Positions 17,187 to 25,184 of a stretch of DNA of 64,000 nucleotides are shown here, one piece after another. The stretch lies in contig JAIRPN010000019.1 of the NCBI GenBank assembly GCA_031256975.1, positions 25,907 through 89,906 of the forward strand. Direction: 5' to 3'. Every line of letters begins with the position of its first letter. The stretch's first letter is position 1. Made by a program: the position numbers and the translations under genes. Under the pieces are notes generated by a model. The model saw only the letters and a list, made by a program, of their open reading frames with translations, was not told the origin of the DNA and made no database searches. This stretch comes from Verrucomicrobiales bacterium (GTDB lineage: Bacteria; Verrucomicrobiota; Verrucomicrobiia; Methylacidiphilales; JAAUTS01).

Positions 17187-17258
17187 AAATTATCCAGATT
17201 TATTCTTCTCAAGGGAAGCGTTGCTGCTAATCTTAATCCAACCTTAACGGGGACAGTC

Positions 17259-18260
17259 ATGCCAGCCAAAACTCTCGAAGAACTGAATGTCATCTACAAC
17301 CAGCCGATTTTCCAGCTGCTCGACCAGGCACGCGCGGTGTACCGGGACAACTGGATCGACAACGAGGTGCAGCTTTGCACGTTGTTGAGCATCAAGACCG
17401 GCGGTTGCAGCGAGGACTGTTCCTATTGCGCGCAAAGTTCGCATTATCACACCGGTTTGCAGAAGGAAGAGCTGCTTAGCATCGACAAGGTGATGGAGCA
17501 CGCCAACCGTGCCAAGGAAAGCGGGGCGACCCGTTTTTGCATGGGCGCCGCCTGGAAGGGCGTGCGCGAGAACACGCCGAAGTTTGAGCAGGTGAAGGAG
17601 ATTATCCGCGAGGTGGCCAAACTGGAGATGGAAGTCTGCGTCACGCTCGGCGACCTGACTGACCGGGCGGCCGAGGAGTTGAAGGAGGCGGGCGTGACCG
17701 CTTACAACCACAACCTCGACACCAGCCCCGAATTTTACCCGAACATCGTCACCACCCACACCTACGAGGACCGTTTGCGCACCATCCGTTCCGCGCAGAG
17801 GGCCGGCATGGACGTGTGCTGCGGCGGCATTCTCGGCATGGGCGAAACCGTGACCGACCGCCTGCGCATGCTGGAAATCCTGACCAATTTCAATCCCGCG
17901 CCGGAAAGCGTGCCGATCAATTGCCTGATGAGCATGGAAGGCACGCCGCTGGAAAGCGCCGCGCCAGTGGATGTGTTCGATTTGCTGCGCATGATCGCCA
18001 CCACCCGCATCGCCCTGCCGAAGACCAAGGTGCGCCTGTCCGCGGGCCGCGCCTACCTGAGCAAGGAAGGCCAGGCCATGTGCTTCTATGCCGGGGCCAA
18101 TTCGATTTTCTACGGCGGCAAGCTGCTGACCGCCACCAATCCGAAGGAAAACGCCGACATGGAATTGCTCCAGACCCTCGGCCTCAATCCGCAGGAACCG
18201 AAAAAAGCCTGCATGAATGACCTGCAGAAGGAAGCCCTAGCTTCCTCGGGCTGCTGCTAA
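17259..18260 (+). CDS. bioB: Biotin synthase
   Basis: A 333-residue radical SAM enzyme that inserts sulfur into dethiobiotin, the last step of biotin synthesis. The SAM-cluster cysteines are C50, C54 and C57 in GGCSEDCSYCAQSSHYHTG, the exact BioB form. YNHNLDTSPEFY, CCGGILGMGET and the C-terminal AGANSIFYGGKLLT are also diagnostic, and the ending carries extra cysteines (SSGCC). It stands alone here with no other bio gene nearby. An ABC exporter follows 60 bases downstream in the same direction. Confidence 0.97.
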   Translation: MPAKTLEELNVIYNQPIFQLLDQARAVYRDNWIDNEVQLCTLLSIKTGGCSEDCSYCAQSSHYHTGLQKEELLSIDKVMEHANRAKESGATRFCMGAAWKGVRENTPKFEQVKEIIREVAKLEMEVCVTLGDLTDRAAEELKEAGVTAYNHNLDTSPEFYPNIVTTHTYEDRLRTIRSAQRAGMDVCCGGILGMGETVTDRLRMLEILTNFNPAPESVPINCLMSMEGTPLESAAPVDVFDLLRMIATTRIALPKTKVRLSAGRAYLSKEGQAMCFYAGANSIFYGGKLLTATNPKENADMELLQTLGLNPQEPKKACMNDLQKEALASSGCC

Positions 18261-18320
18261 GGAGAAAAAACCGGCTGTGGCGTTGCCTGTTGGCGATCCT
18301 GCGCTAGACTGGTTAACTCC

Positions 18321-20096
18321 ATGAAAGAGATCCGTCGTGTTTTTGCCTATTGCCGCCGTTATCCGTCACTGGCGTCGGGCATGATGATTTGCGCCGTGCT
18401 GGCAACCTCATTCGGTATTATTTATCCGATTTATGCCGGCAAGATTGTCGATGAAATCTTCTCCGTCCGACGGGCCGACGATTTACTGTGGATGGTCGGC
18501 ATCGTGCTGGCTTCGTTTTTTCTGCGTGATTTTCTTAATTTCGTCCGCCTGCGTTTTAACAATACCTTCGAGCAGAACGTGATTTTTGACATCCGCACGC
18601 AGCTTTACGACCATTTGCAAAGATTGCCGTTAGCGTGGTACGACGACCAGGCCAGCGGTGACCTGATGACGCGGGTCAGCGAGGATGTCACCAACATGGA
18701 ACGTGTGCTGATCGACGGCATCGAACAGGGCACCATCGCGGTGCTGCAAATGCTCATCGTGGGCGGTGTGCTGTTTTATCTGAACGCCTCGCTCGCCGCG
18801 TTTGTGCTGTTGCCGATTCCCCTGTTGATTATTTGCGCCACCATCTACACCAAGACCTCCTACCGCCGCCAGCGTGTGGTGCGTCGCGCCACCTCGGCGA
18901 TGAATGCGCTGTTGCTCGACAATTTGCAGGGCATCCTGCAAATCAAGTCGTTCGGCCGCGAACGGCGCGAGCTGGAACATTTTCGCCAGAAGGCCACGGA
19001 CTTGAAGGTGGCCACGCTGAATGGCATCTGGGCCTGGAGTTACTATTCGCCGGGCATGTCGTTCCTCTCCTCGCTGGGCATCGTGTTGGTGCTGTTGATC
19101 GGTGGCCGCGAAGTGTTGCACGGCAATCCGGATTTTACCGCCGGCAAGCTGGTGACCTTCATTTTTTCGGTCAACTTGTTCTATAGTCCGACCGAGCGCC
19201 TGCACCAGCTCAATCAATTATTCCAGGCGGGTCGCGCCGCCGCCGAGCGCGTGTTCAAAATTCTGGATACCCCGGCGGAACCCGATGCCAAGGGCAACCA
19301 AATCCGCAAATTGCCGCCGTTGGCGGGTACCGCGCGCCGGGTGGAATTTTGCAGGGTCGGTTTTGCCTATGAGGCCAACCGTCCGGTGTTGCGTGATATT
19401 AACCTGGATGTTGAGCCCGGCAAAACCATTGCCCTGGTTGGCCCGACCGGTGCGGGTAAGAGCACCATCGTCGGCCTGATTCCGCGATTCTATCGCGCCA
19501 GCGGCGGCGAATTGCGCATCGACGGCGTGCCGGTGAACGACATCGCGCTGGAAGAATTGCGCGACCAGATCGGCATCGTCAGCCAGGAAGCCTTTTTGTT
19601 CAACGCCACGGTGCGCGAGAATTTGTTGTTCGGCAAACCGGACGCTAATGATGAGGACATGCGCCGGGCGCTAACGGCGGCCAATGCGCTGGCCTTTGTC
19701 GAAAAGCTGCCGCAGCAACTGGAAACCCGCGTCGGTGAGAACGGCATCAAGCTTAGCGTCGGTGAAAAGCAGCGTCTGTCCTTTGCCCGCGCGTTGTTGA
19801 AAGATCCGCCAATTCTGATCCTCGACGAAGCGACTGCCAGCGTGGACACCGCCACCGAGCGCTTGATTCAGGAAGCGCTGGAACATTTGCTGCAAAACCG
19901 CACGTCGTTCGTGATCGCCCACCGCTTGTCGACCATTCAAAAGGCCGACCTGATCTGCGTGGTCAAGCACGGCGAGATCATCGAGCGCGGCACGCACAAC
20001 GAACTGTTGGCGCAGGATGGTTTGTACGCCGCCTTGTGCCGCGCGCAAACATTGGGTGAAACCGCCGAACAGGCCTTCGAGCATCTGGGAAAATAG
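18321..20096 (+). CDS. MsbA-like ABC exporter, fused permease and ATPase
   Basis: A 591-residue half-transporter. The first 310 residues form the six-helix exporter domain (helices near residues 18-40, 55-75, 130-180 and 240-290), followed by the nucleotide-binding domain with Walker A GPTGAGKSTIVGL, Q-loop IVSQEAFLF, signature LSVGEKQRLSFARALL, Walker B PPILILDEATASVD and the His switch IAHRLSTI. Such homodimers export lipids, peptides or drugs; MsbA-type lipid flipping is the default guess. Two copies of the iterated motif are in the ATPase domain near 19643 and 19669, the first encoding DANDED at a surface position. Confidence 0.9.
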   Translation: MKEIRRVFAYCRRYPSLASGMMICAVLATSFGIIYPIYAGKIVDEIFSVRRADDLLWMVGIVLASFFLRDFLNFVRLRFNNTFEQNVIFDIRTQLYDHLQRLPLAWYDDQASGDLMTRVSEDVTNMERVLIDGIEQGTIAVLQMLIVGGVLFYLNASLAAFVLLPIPLLIICATIYTKTSYRRQRVVRRATSAMNALLLDNLQGILQIKSFGRERRELEHFRQKATDLKVATLNGIWAWSYYSPGMSFLSSLGIVLVLLIGGREVLHGNPDFTAGKLVTFIFSVNLFYSPTERLHQLNQLFQAGRAAAERVFKILDTPAEPDAKGNQIRKLPPLAGTARRVEFCRVGFAYEANRPVLRDINLDVEPGKTIALVGPTGAGKSTIVGLIPRFYRASGGELRIDGVPVNDIALEELRDQIGIVSQEAFLFNATVRENLLFGKPDANDEDMRRALTAANALAFVEKLPQQLETRVGENGIKLSVGEKQRLSFARALLKDPPILILDEATASVDTATERLIQEALEHLLQNRTSFVIAHRLSTIQKADLICVVKHGEIIERGTHNELLAQDGLYAALCRAQTLGETAEQAFEHLGK

Positions 20097-20131
20097 TTCG
20101 CCGTTAGCGCCGGGTCTGTTAGCATGCCGGG

Positions 20132-20521
20132 ATGATGATCGAACACGTCGCCTTCCAACACCCCGATCCGATTGGCGCTGCCGATTGGTATGGCAAGAAT
20201 TTCCAAATGAAAGTGGTCCGCGAATCCAGCGGGCCGTCGAAGTGTCGCTTTTTAGCCGAGGCTAACGGCAAGACCATTCTCGAAATCTACGACCAAAGTA
20301 CCGCCGCGCCGATGCCGGATTACCCGACCATGAGCCCGTTCAACCTGCACATCGCCTTTAGCTCCAGCGATATCGCGGCGGATGTCGAACGCCTGGTCGC
20401 TAACGGCGCGAAGTTGATCGAAGCGCCGAACACCATCGCCAGCGGCGACCAGCTCGCCATGCTGCGCGACCCATGGGGTGTGCCGGTGCAACTGGTCAAG
20501 CGCGCCAAGCCGCTGCTGTAA
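20132..20521 (+). CDS. VOC-family (glyoxalase/dioxygenase fold) protein
   Basis: A 129-residue single-chain VOC protein with two beta-alpha-beta-beta-beta modules: IEHVAFQHPDPIGAADWYGKNF and later LHIAFSSSDIAADVERLVANGAK, ending RDPWGVPVQLVKR, a typical final strand. Metal ligands would be the His in module 1 and His/Glu in module 2 (HIAF, with no final Glu in VQLV), so metal catalysis is uncertain. The substrate is unknown. It lies 35 bases after the ABC exporter. Confidence 0.8.
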   Translation: MMIEHVAFQHPDPIGAADWYGKNFQMKVVRESSGPSKCRFLAEANGKTILEIYDQSTAAPMPDYPTMSPFNLHIAFSSSDIAADVERLVANGAKLIEAPNTIASGDQLAMLRDPWGVPVQLVKRAKPLL

Positions 20522-20547
20522 GACAAGACCATTTCGTCATTAGCGGC

Positions 20548-20922
20548 ATGATTGGCAAAGCGAAGTTTCCGCAGCAACGCAAGCCGCTAATGGCAACGCC
20601 GTTTCTGCCATTCATTCCCGAAATTGCCGAGCGCGTCGTTAGCGGCGATTCGACCGCTACCACGCGCTGGTTGCAACATCCCTTTTATCCGAAGCCCGGG
20701 CAGGAGTTTGAGGCGCATTGCAACCACGTCAAAATCGAGGGAAAATATTTGTGCACCGGGCGCCGCCGGATGAAACTGGAGGCAATCCAGCGTTTGTATT
20801 ACAAGGAAATCGGCCTCGACGCCCCCTTCACCTTCCCCGAGCTGTGGACCCGCATCATCGGCAGCGGGCGATATGACCCGGAGCTGAGTTGTTATTATTA
20901 TGAGTTCCGGCGCCTGGAATAA
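20548..20922 (+). CDS. Small ASCH/PUA-like protein
   Basis: A 124-residue protein. PFLPFIPEIAERVVSGDSTATTRW followed by PGQEFEAHCN and TGRRRMKLEAIQRLYYKEIG resembles the ASCH fold (PUA-like RNA-binding pocket), with the conserved G-x-x-T-x-R strip and a C-terminal YYEFRRLE. The start is uncertain: ATG at 20548, or ATG at 20590, which is inside a motif copy. Two inverted copies of the iterated motif flank codons 1-14 (20540 and 20585). Confidence 0.6.
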   Translation: MIGKAKFPQQRKPLMATPFLPFIPEIAERVVSGDSTATTRWLQHPFYPKPGQEFEAHCNHVKIEGKYLCTGRRRMKLEAIQRLYYKEIGLDAPFTFPELWTRIIGSGRYDPELSCYYYEFRRLE

Positions 20923-22506
20923 TTAAAACGGGAAGTCACCGTTAGCGGCGGGGGCTTTGACTTTTTCTTGCACGAGAATTTTAGCGGTCTCGTGGCTTTT
21001 CAAGCCGCTAATGGTGATGGCTCGTTTCGGCAAGGCTGGACAGGCGTACTGGCAGGCGCCGCAGCCGATGCAGTATTGTTCGTCGACCACCGGCAAGGGT
21101 TCGCCGAATTCCGGCGTTTTCTTCATTTGCAACGCGGCGGTGGGGCAGTGTTCGGCGCAGGCGCCGCAGGCGGTGCCGTCGCGGTAGATAATGCATTCTT
21201 TGTGCTCGGTGTGGGCAATGCCGATGCGGGTGACGTGTTTTTGCGTGAGCGGTAGCGGCAGCAGGGCGTTGTCGGGACAAACGTCGCCGCACACGGTGCA
21301 GTTGAAATTACAGAAACTCTTGTTGAAGTTGAGCTTCGGTTTCATGAGGCCGCTAATGGCGCCGTATTCGAGGAAGGAAGATTCGATGACGTGGCTCGGG
21401 CAGGCGCTGATGCAGAGTTGGCAAGCGGTACAGTGCGAAAGGAAGCGGTCGCGATGATGCGCGCCGGGCGGCAGGACGGCGTGGATGAAATCGTGCTTGG
21501 TGTCGGTTTTGGGATCGGCGACGGACGCTAACAGTGAGCCGCCGCTCATGGCGAGGATTCCGGTGGCGGTGGCGGTTATGAAGTTGCGTCGGTCGAGGTT
21601 GGGATGGTCGTTAGCGTCTGCTTTTTTTGTCCGGAAAGATTTAAAGGGATTTTGGAAACGGTATTTGATGCCCTGTTCGTCACAAACCGAAACGCAGTTG
21701 TAGCAGGCGACGCAGCGGGAGAAGTCGATGTCCCCTGCCTTGAGGTTGATGCACTGGGCTTTGCAGGAACGGAGACAATCGCCGCATTTTTGACAAACAG
21801 ACTTATCAATGGCGAGTTTCCACAACGAAAATTTTGAGACCAATCCGAGCAACGAACCGACCGGACAGATGGTGTTGCAGTACAAACGCCCGCGCCACGC
21901 CGCCAGGATGACGATTAGCGTTGCGATGGCGAGTATGGGCAGGAACAGGCCGATGCCTGCCCATGGAATGCCGGTGCGTGGGATGGAGGCGAGTTGGAAA
22001 TACTGGCAGAGGTCGGCGATGCTGTTGTTGGCGAAAATGACAACCGGGCGGAACAGGCTGCCGGCGATGCGTCCGAAATTGCTGTAGGGATCGAGCCAGG
22101 CCAGCACGAAACCGCCCCAGCCTGCCGCGACGCTAATGATGACCGCGGCGAGAATGCCGTAACGCAATTTGTTGCTTGGTTTTTTGTAGCCGAGAAATAA
22201 TTTTTTGCGCCGTAGAAAGTTGGCGATTCGCAGAATGATATCCTGCAAAATTCCCAGCGGGCAAATCATCGAGCAGTACACGCGGCCAAAACAGGCGCTA
22301 ACGGCGAGAATCACCAAACAGGCCGTGCCAAGCAATACCCCATGCGTCAGGCTCAACCAAGCCGGAACAAATTGGATGCCCGTCACCGTATGCTTGAACA
22401 CCGCCGGCAGCCAGTCGCGAAAATCAAAGAACGCGAGGCAGACGCTAACGATGAGCAGAACCGCAAAGGCAATCCTGATTCGCCGCAGGGTGTTCAGGTG
22501 TTTCAT
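20923..22506 (-). CDS. NapH/polyferredoxin-type membrane iron-sulfur protein
   Basis: A 527-residue membrane redox protein. Five or six helices carry the two NapH-type motifs CFGRVYCSMICPLGILQD (about residue 73) and RGRLYCNTICPVGSLLGL (about 205). Two 4Fe-4S sites follow (CQKCGDCLRSCKAQC, CVACYNCVSVC), then an internal twin-arginine-like stretch (DRRNFITATATGILAMSGG, about 305), then four more cysteine clusters, including CTACQLCISACP and CIGCGACQYACP. The architecture looks like a NapH-type protein fused to a Tat-exported ferredoxin. It overlaps DUF362 by four bases, so the two are coupled. It presumably passes electrons between quinone or cytosol and the DUF362 partner. Confidence 0.85.
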   Translation of the reverse strand: MKHLNTLRRIRIAFAVLLIVSVCLAFFDFRDWLPAVFKHTVTGIQFVPAWLSLTHGVLLGTACLVILAVSACFGRVYCSMICPLGILQDIILRIANFLRRKKLFLGYKKPSNKLRYGILAAVIISVAAGWGGFVLAWLDPYSNFGRIAGSLFRPVVIFANNSIADLCQYFQLASIPRTGIPWAGIGLFLPILAIATLIVILAAWRGRLYCNTICPVGSLLGLVSKFSLWKLAIDKSVCQKCGDCLRSCKAQCINLKAGDIDFSRCVACYNCVSVCDEQGIKYRFQNPFKSFRTKKADANDHPNLDRRNFITATATGILAMSGGSLLASVADPKTDTKHDFIHAVLPPGAHHRDRFLSHCTACQLCISACPSHVIESSFLEYGAISGLMKPKLNFNKSFCNFNCTVCGDVCPDNALLPLPLTQKHVTRIGIAHTEHKECIIYRDGTACGACAEHCPTAALQMKKTPEFGEPLPVVDEQYCIGCGACQYACPALPKRAITISGLKSHETAKILVQEKVKAPAANGDFPF

Positions 22507-23468
22507 CCTATCTTGATGCGTTCGATCTGCAGCTTGTCGAGGTCGCAGCGGCCGAGGTTGGCGGCGGCGGCGATTTTGACGTAGCCGATGCCGTCGTTGG
22601 CGTGGCCGAGGATTTTGCTGGCGGCGGCGTCGACGGCGACGATGTCACGGGACGCTAACAGCGAGTTAACTCCGGCGAGCAGGTCGTTGGTGTCCTTGCC
22701 TTGCGGGCCGTTGCGCATCATGGGGGCGTAGGCGTCGACGATGTTGAGGTTGGGGCGCTTGGTGTAGCGGATGAAGTCGGCGATGCACTGGTGCAGGTCG
22801 TTTTTGTGCCAGAAGCCGCGGTCCCAGATGATGCCCATGTGGTTTTTCATGGCGCAGGTCATGGTGGCGCCGCCGTGGTGTTTGAGCACGGGGACGTTGA
22901 ACCAGACGTCGCTGTCGAGGACGAGTTGGTGGACTTTGAGAGTTTTGAGGCTGCCGGTGGCGCCGCTAACGGCGACTTCGCGGTAATATTTTTCGTCGTT
23001 GCCGGGAATCATTTTGCCGCCGGCTTTTTCGACGGCGTCCTTGATGCCGCTGTTGGCGTAGGCTTTTTCCCAGGGGTGGCAAGTGTGGTCGAAGACGTTG
23101 ACTTCTTTGGCTCCGGCGGCGAGGCACATTTCGGTGAGGCGGCCGACGATGCTGGGATGGGTGTTGGCGCAGAGGTCGGGAGTGCGGTCCCAGCCGATGT
23201 TGGGCTTGATGAGAACGGTTTGCCCGGCTTTGACGAAGGCGCCGATGCCGCCCAAGGCCTCGATGGCGCGGTTGAGCATGGTGACGCGGTCGCCGTCGCG
23301 GACGGCGATGAGGTAGGGTTTGCCGTCGGGGCCTTTGAGGAGTTCGTGTTTGACGTTAGCGTCTGTTTGGGCGTTAGCGTCGCCGTTGAACAGGCCGCTG
23401 AGGTCGGCTAAGGAGAAGGCGGCGCCGAGGGCGAAGCCTTTTTTGATGAAGTCACGTCTGGTATCCAT
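22503..23468 (-). CDS. DUF362 protein with Tat signal
   Basis: A 321-residue protein. The N terminus MDTRRDFIKKGFALGAAFSLADL is a twin-arginine signal, so it is exported folded, probably with an iron-sulfur cluster supplied with its polyferredoxin partner. DUF362 signatures are VLIKPNIGWDRTP, VNVFDHTCHPWE, WFNVPVLKHHGGATMTCAMKNHMG and DANDGIGYVKIA-like spacing near the end. The reaction is unknown; partner genes in other genomes are also FeS proteins. It is third in an operon running from the membrane protein at 24458. Confidence 0.85.
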   Translation of the reverse strand: MDTRRDFIKKGFALGAAFSLADLSGLFNGDANAQTDANVKHELLKGPDGKPYLIAVRDGDRVTMLNRAIEALGGIGAFVKAGQTVLIKPNIGWDRTPDLCANTHPSIVGRLTEMCLAAGAKEVNVFDHTCHPWEKAYANSGIKDAVEKAGGKMIPGNDEKYYREVAVSGATGSLKTLKVHQLVLDSDVWFNVPVLKHHGGATMTCAMKNHMGIIWDRGFWHKNDLHQCIADFIRYTKRPNLNIVDAYAPMMRNGPQGKDTNDLLAGVNSLLASRDIVAVDAAASKILGHANDGIGYVKIAAAANLGRCDLDKLQIERIKIG

Positions 23469-23494
23469 AGGGGTAGTCGGATTGGGGTTGGTAA

Positions 23495-23899
23495 TTAGCT
23501 GTCGTTGATGCGCCAGGGCATCGTGAAACAGTCTTCGTTGAAAAGGGCGTAGTCGGCGTTGCCGTTGATGGCGAAGGTCTTGATGTCGCGCGCGGCGTTG
23601 AGCAGGTTCTTGGCGAACTCGATGGTGGTGCCGGTCTTGATGCGGTCGTCGGCGAGCAGGATGCGCTTGCCGGAGCAGTCGAAGCTTTGCGGGCGGATCA
23701 GCACCGGTTGCGGGCCGCGCGGGTTGTTGTCCTCGTCGCGCCAGTTGATGTGCAGCAGGTTGAAGGGCAGATGCAGTCGCTCGTTGAGCAGTGCGCCGGG
23801 GATGATGCCGCCGTTGGTGATGGCGACGATCATGTCGAAGTCCGCGGGAATCTGGATTTCCCGGATGCGGCGCAGGATCTCTTCGAATGACTTGGCCAT
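23495..23899 (-). CDS. Type I phosphoribosyltransferase
   Basis: A 134-residue PRTase. The PRPP-binding loop is ILLADDRIKTGTTI (about residues 80-93), with the two acidic residues and the GTT; an upstream GGIIPGALLNERL strand-helix is typical of purine PRTases. It is short compared with hypoxanthine PRTase (about 180 residues), and the hood region is minimal. The base used is unknown. It lies 26 bases upstream of DUF362 and 7 bases downstream of a membrane protein gene, so a nucleobase salvage unit with the membrane protein as transporter subunit is possible. Confidence 0.8.
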   Translation of the reverse strand: MAKSFEEILRRIREIQIPADFDMIVAITNGGIIPGALLNERLHLPFNLLHINWRDEDNNPRGPQPVLIRPQSFDCSGKRILLADDRIKTGTTIEFAKNLLNAARDIKTFAINGNADYALFNEDCFTMPWRINDS

Positions 23900-23906
23900 G
23901 GACAGA

Positions 23907-24458
23907 TTAGTTACGGGGTTGCCACAATTTCAAGACCAGCCAGCCGCCGAACAGTTGCACCAGCAAACCCGGCCAGCCGAGACGGAAGTCGTCCAGCGCG
24001 GCGTTGAAGCTGACGGTTAGCGTCTCGTACAAGGCGCCGAACAATTGGTAACCGACGATGGCCAGTGCCAGCGCGAGCAGTGAACCGCTGCCAAAACGTT
24101 TCGCGGTTAGCGGCGCGAGGACGGCGATCAACAGGGATTTGACCAGCACGATGTGCAAGACTGCGGCGGGCGGCATGGCGAAGAAGGCGTAGTTCAGTAA
24201 CGGCGACAGGATGGCGGTTAGCGTTGCGACTTTCCAACCGAAGCGGGAGGCCGCGATCAGGGTGCAGAAATAAACCGGCAGCCAGATTTTTCCGCCCAGC
24301 GCGGCGAGGTGGCAAAGCTGCGGCAGGGCGAGATTGCCAAGGATGAAGACGGCGCTCCACAGGTAGAATTCTTTATTGCGCCAGTCAAGCGACAGGACCG
24401 GACGATTTTCAACTGCAGCGAAACTATTCATAATGGGGTTAACAAAATCTACAATCAT
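23907..24458 (-). CDS. Integral membrane protein, possibly ECF transporter S component
   Basis: A 183-residue hydrophobic protein with five or six helices (YLWSAVFILGNLALPQL, LPVYFCTLIAASRF, VLHIVLVKSLLIAVLAPL and LLALALAIVGYQLF are visible). Size, small loops and gene neighbourhood fit an ECF-type S component, but no binding motif decides it. First gene of a four-gene operon. The start is uncertain, either 24458 (weak GG-rich upstream) or 24431 (MNSFAAV). Confidence 0.5.
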   Translation of the reverse strand: MIVDFVNPIMNSFAAVENRPVLSLDWRNKEFYLWSAVFILGNLALPQLCHLAALGGKIWLPVYFCTLIAASRFGWKVATLTAILSPLLNYAFFAMPPAAVLHIVLVKSLLIAVLAPLTAKRFGSGSLLALALAIVGYQLFGALYETLTVSFNAALDDFRLGWPGLLVQLFGGWLVLKLWQPRN

Positions 24459-24598
24459 GGATATTTATTGCAACCATGATTAGTGATAAGAACAAGGAAT
24501 GGCCTTATTAGCTGCGTACGAACCATGGGAGGATTCAGCCGGATTTGTCTAACAATTAAAATAAAGCCAAATCAAAGTTTCATCCCCTCGCCTGTAAT

Positions 24599-24922
24599 TC
24601 AATCATCGCGGCGGAACTCGACCTGGGCGTGATTTTTCCAATGGAAGCGGATGTGGTCGGCGTCGAGAATTTCAAGACCACCGGGAACCATTCGCGGATT
24701 GCGAAACCCCTGCTCCGCGACTTGGCCGATGCCTTGCAGGGTGTTTTGATTGACGCGCCAGGTCAGTTCTCCCGCCGGCACGAAATCATCACCGGTCACT
24801 TTCCATGCTTCGTAGAAGCCGTCAACGGCGACAATGCGGATGGTTTCGTCGTAATGGCCCGTGTAATGCCCGACCCATTCGCCGACGAGGTTGATATCGT
24901 CTGGCCGCTCTGCTCCACCCAT
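24599..24922 (-). CDS. Conserved hypothetical protein
   Basis: A 107-residue cytoplasmic protein, MGGAERPDDINLVGEWVGHYTGHYDETIRI and onward. It is all-beta by appearance (alternating hydrophobic strands such as DETIRIVAVDGFYEAWKVTG and GGLEILDADHIRFHWKN), perhaps a small barrel of lipocalin-like type. No catalytic motif is visible. The chosen ATG lacks an obvious ribosome site; an upstream TTG at 24955 would add 11 residues. Not assigned to a known family. Confidence 0.55.
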   Translation of the reverse strand: MGGAERPDDINLVGEWVGHYTGHYDETIRIVAVDGFYEAWKVTGDDFVPAGELTWRVNQNTLQGIGQVAEQGFRNPRMVPGGLEILDADHIRFHWKNHAQVEFRRDD

Positions 24923-25021
24923 GACTAAACGTGAAAGATTCCCGCGGCTTTGCAAGTGATTCGACTCGCTATTAGCGGCTTATTTGCTATGTTTCCAAGC
25001 CGTTCGTTTGGGCGGAGTCTG

Positions 25022-25144
25022 GTTTTAACACGAAGGATGTGGATGAACGCGAAAAACACGAATAGATGCAGTTTTGAATTGGATACAGTTTATGCGGAAG
25101 CAAGCTGTGCATTCGTGAATATTGGTTCCTTGCGGGTTTAAAAC
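25022..25144. mobile_element. Degenerate palindromic element upstream of mnmG
   Basis: The outer arms GTTTTAACACGAAGGATG and CCTTGCGGGTTTAAAAC match as an inverted repeat, and inner arms (AACACGAAT, ATTCGTGAATATT) also pair. The family type is the widespread ACACGAAGG...AACACGAAT repeat. Several mismatches show it is old. Its right end is 15 bases from the likely -10 box of mnmG. Confidence 0.65.
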
Positions 25145-25158
25145 AGACATGAAAATGA

Positions 25159-25164
25159 TATAAT
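25159..25164 (+). promoter_or_regulatory. Likely -10 box of mnmG
   Basis: TATAAT at 25159-25164, 20 bases before the mnmG ATG. No good -35 is seen at 16-18 bases; the nearest T-rich hexamer (TTTAAA, 25138-25143) is 15 bases away and belongs to the palindromic element, which may supply part of the promoter. The leader would be about 14 bases. Confidence 0.35.
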
Positions 25165-25184
25165 ATATTGATAATAAACAATTT

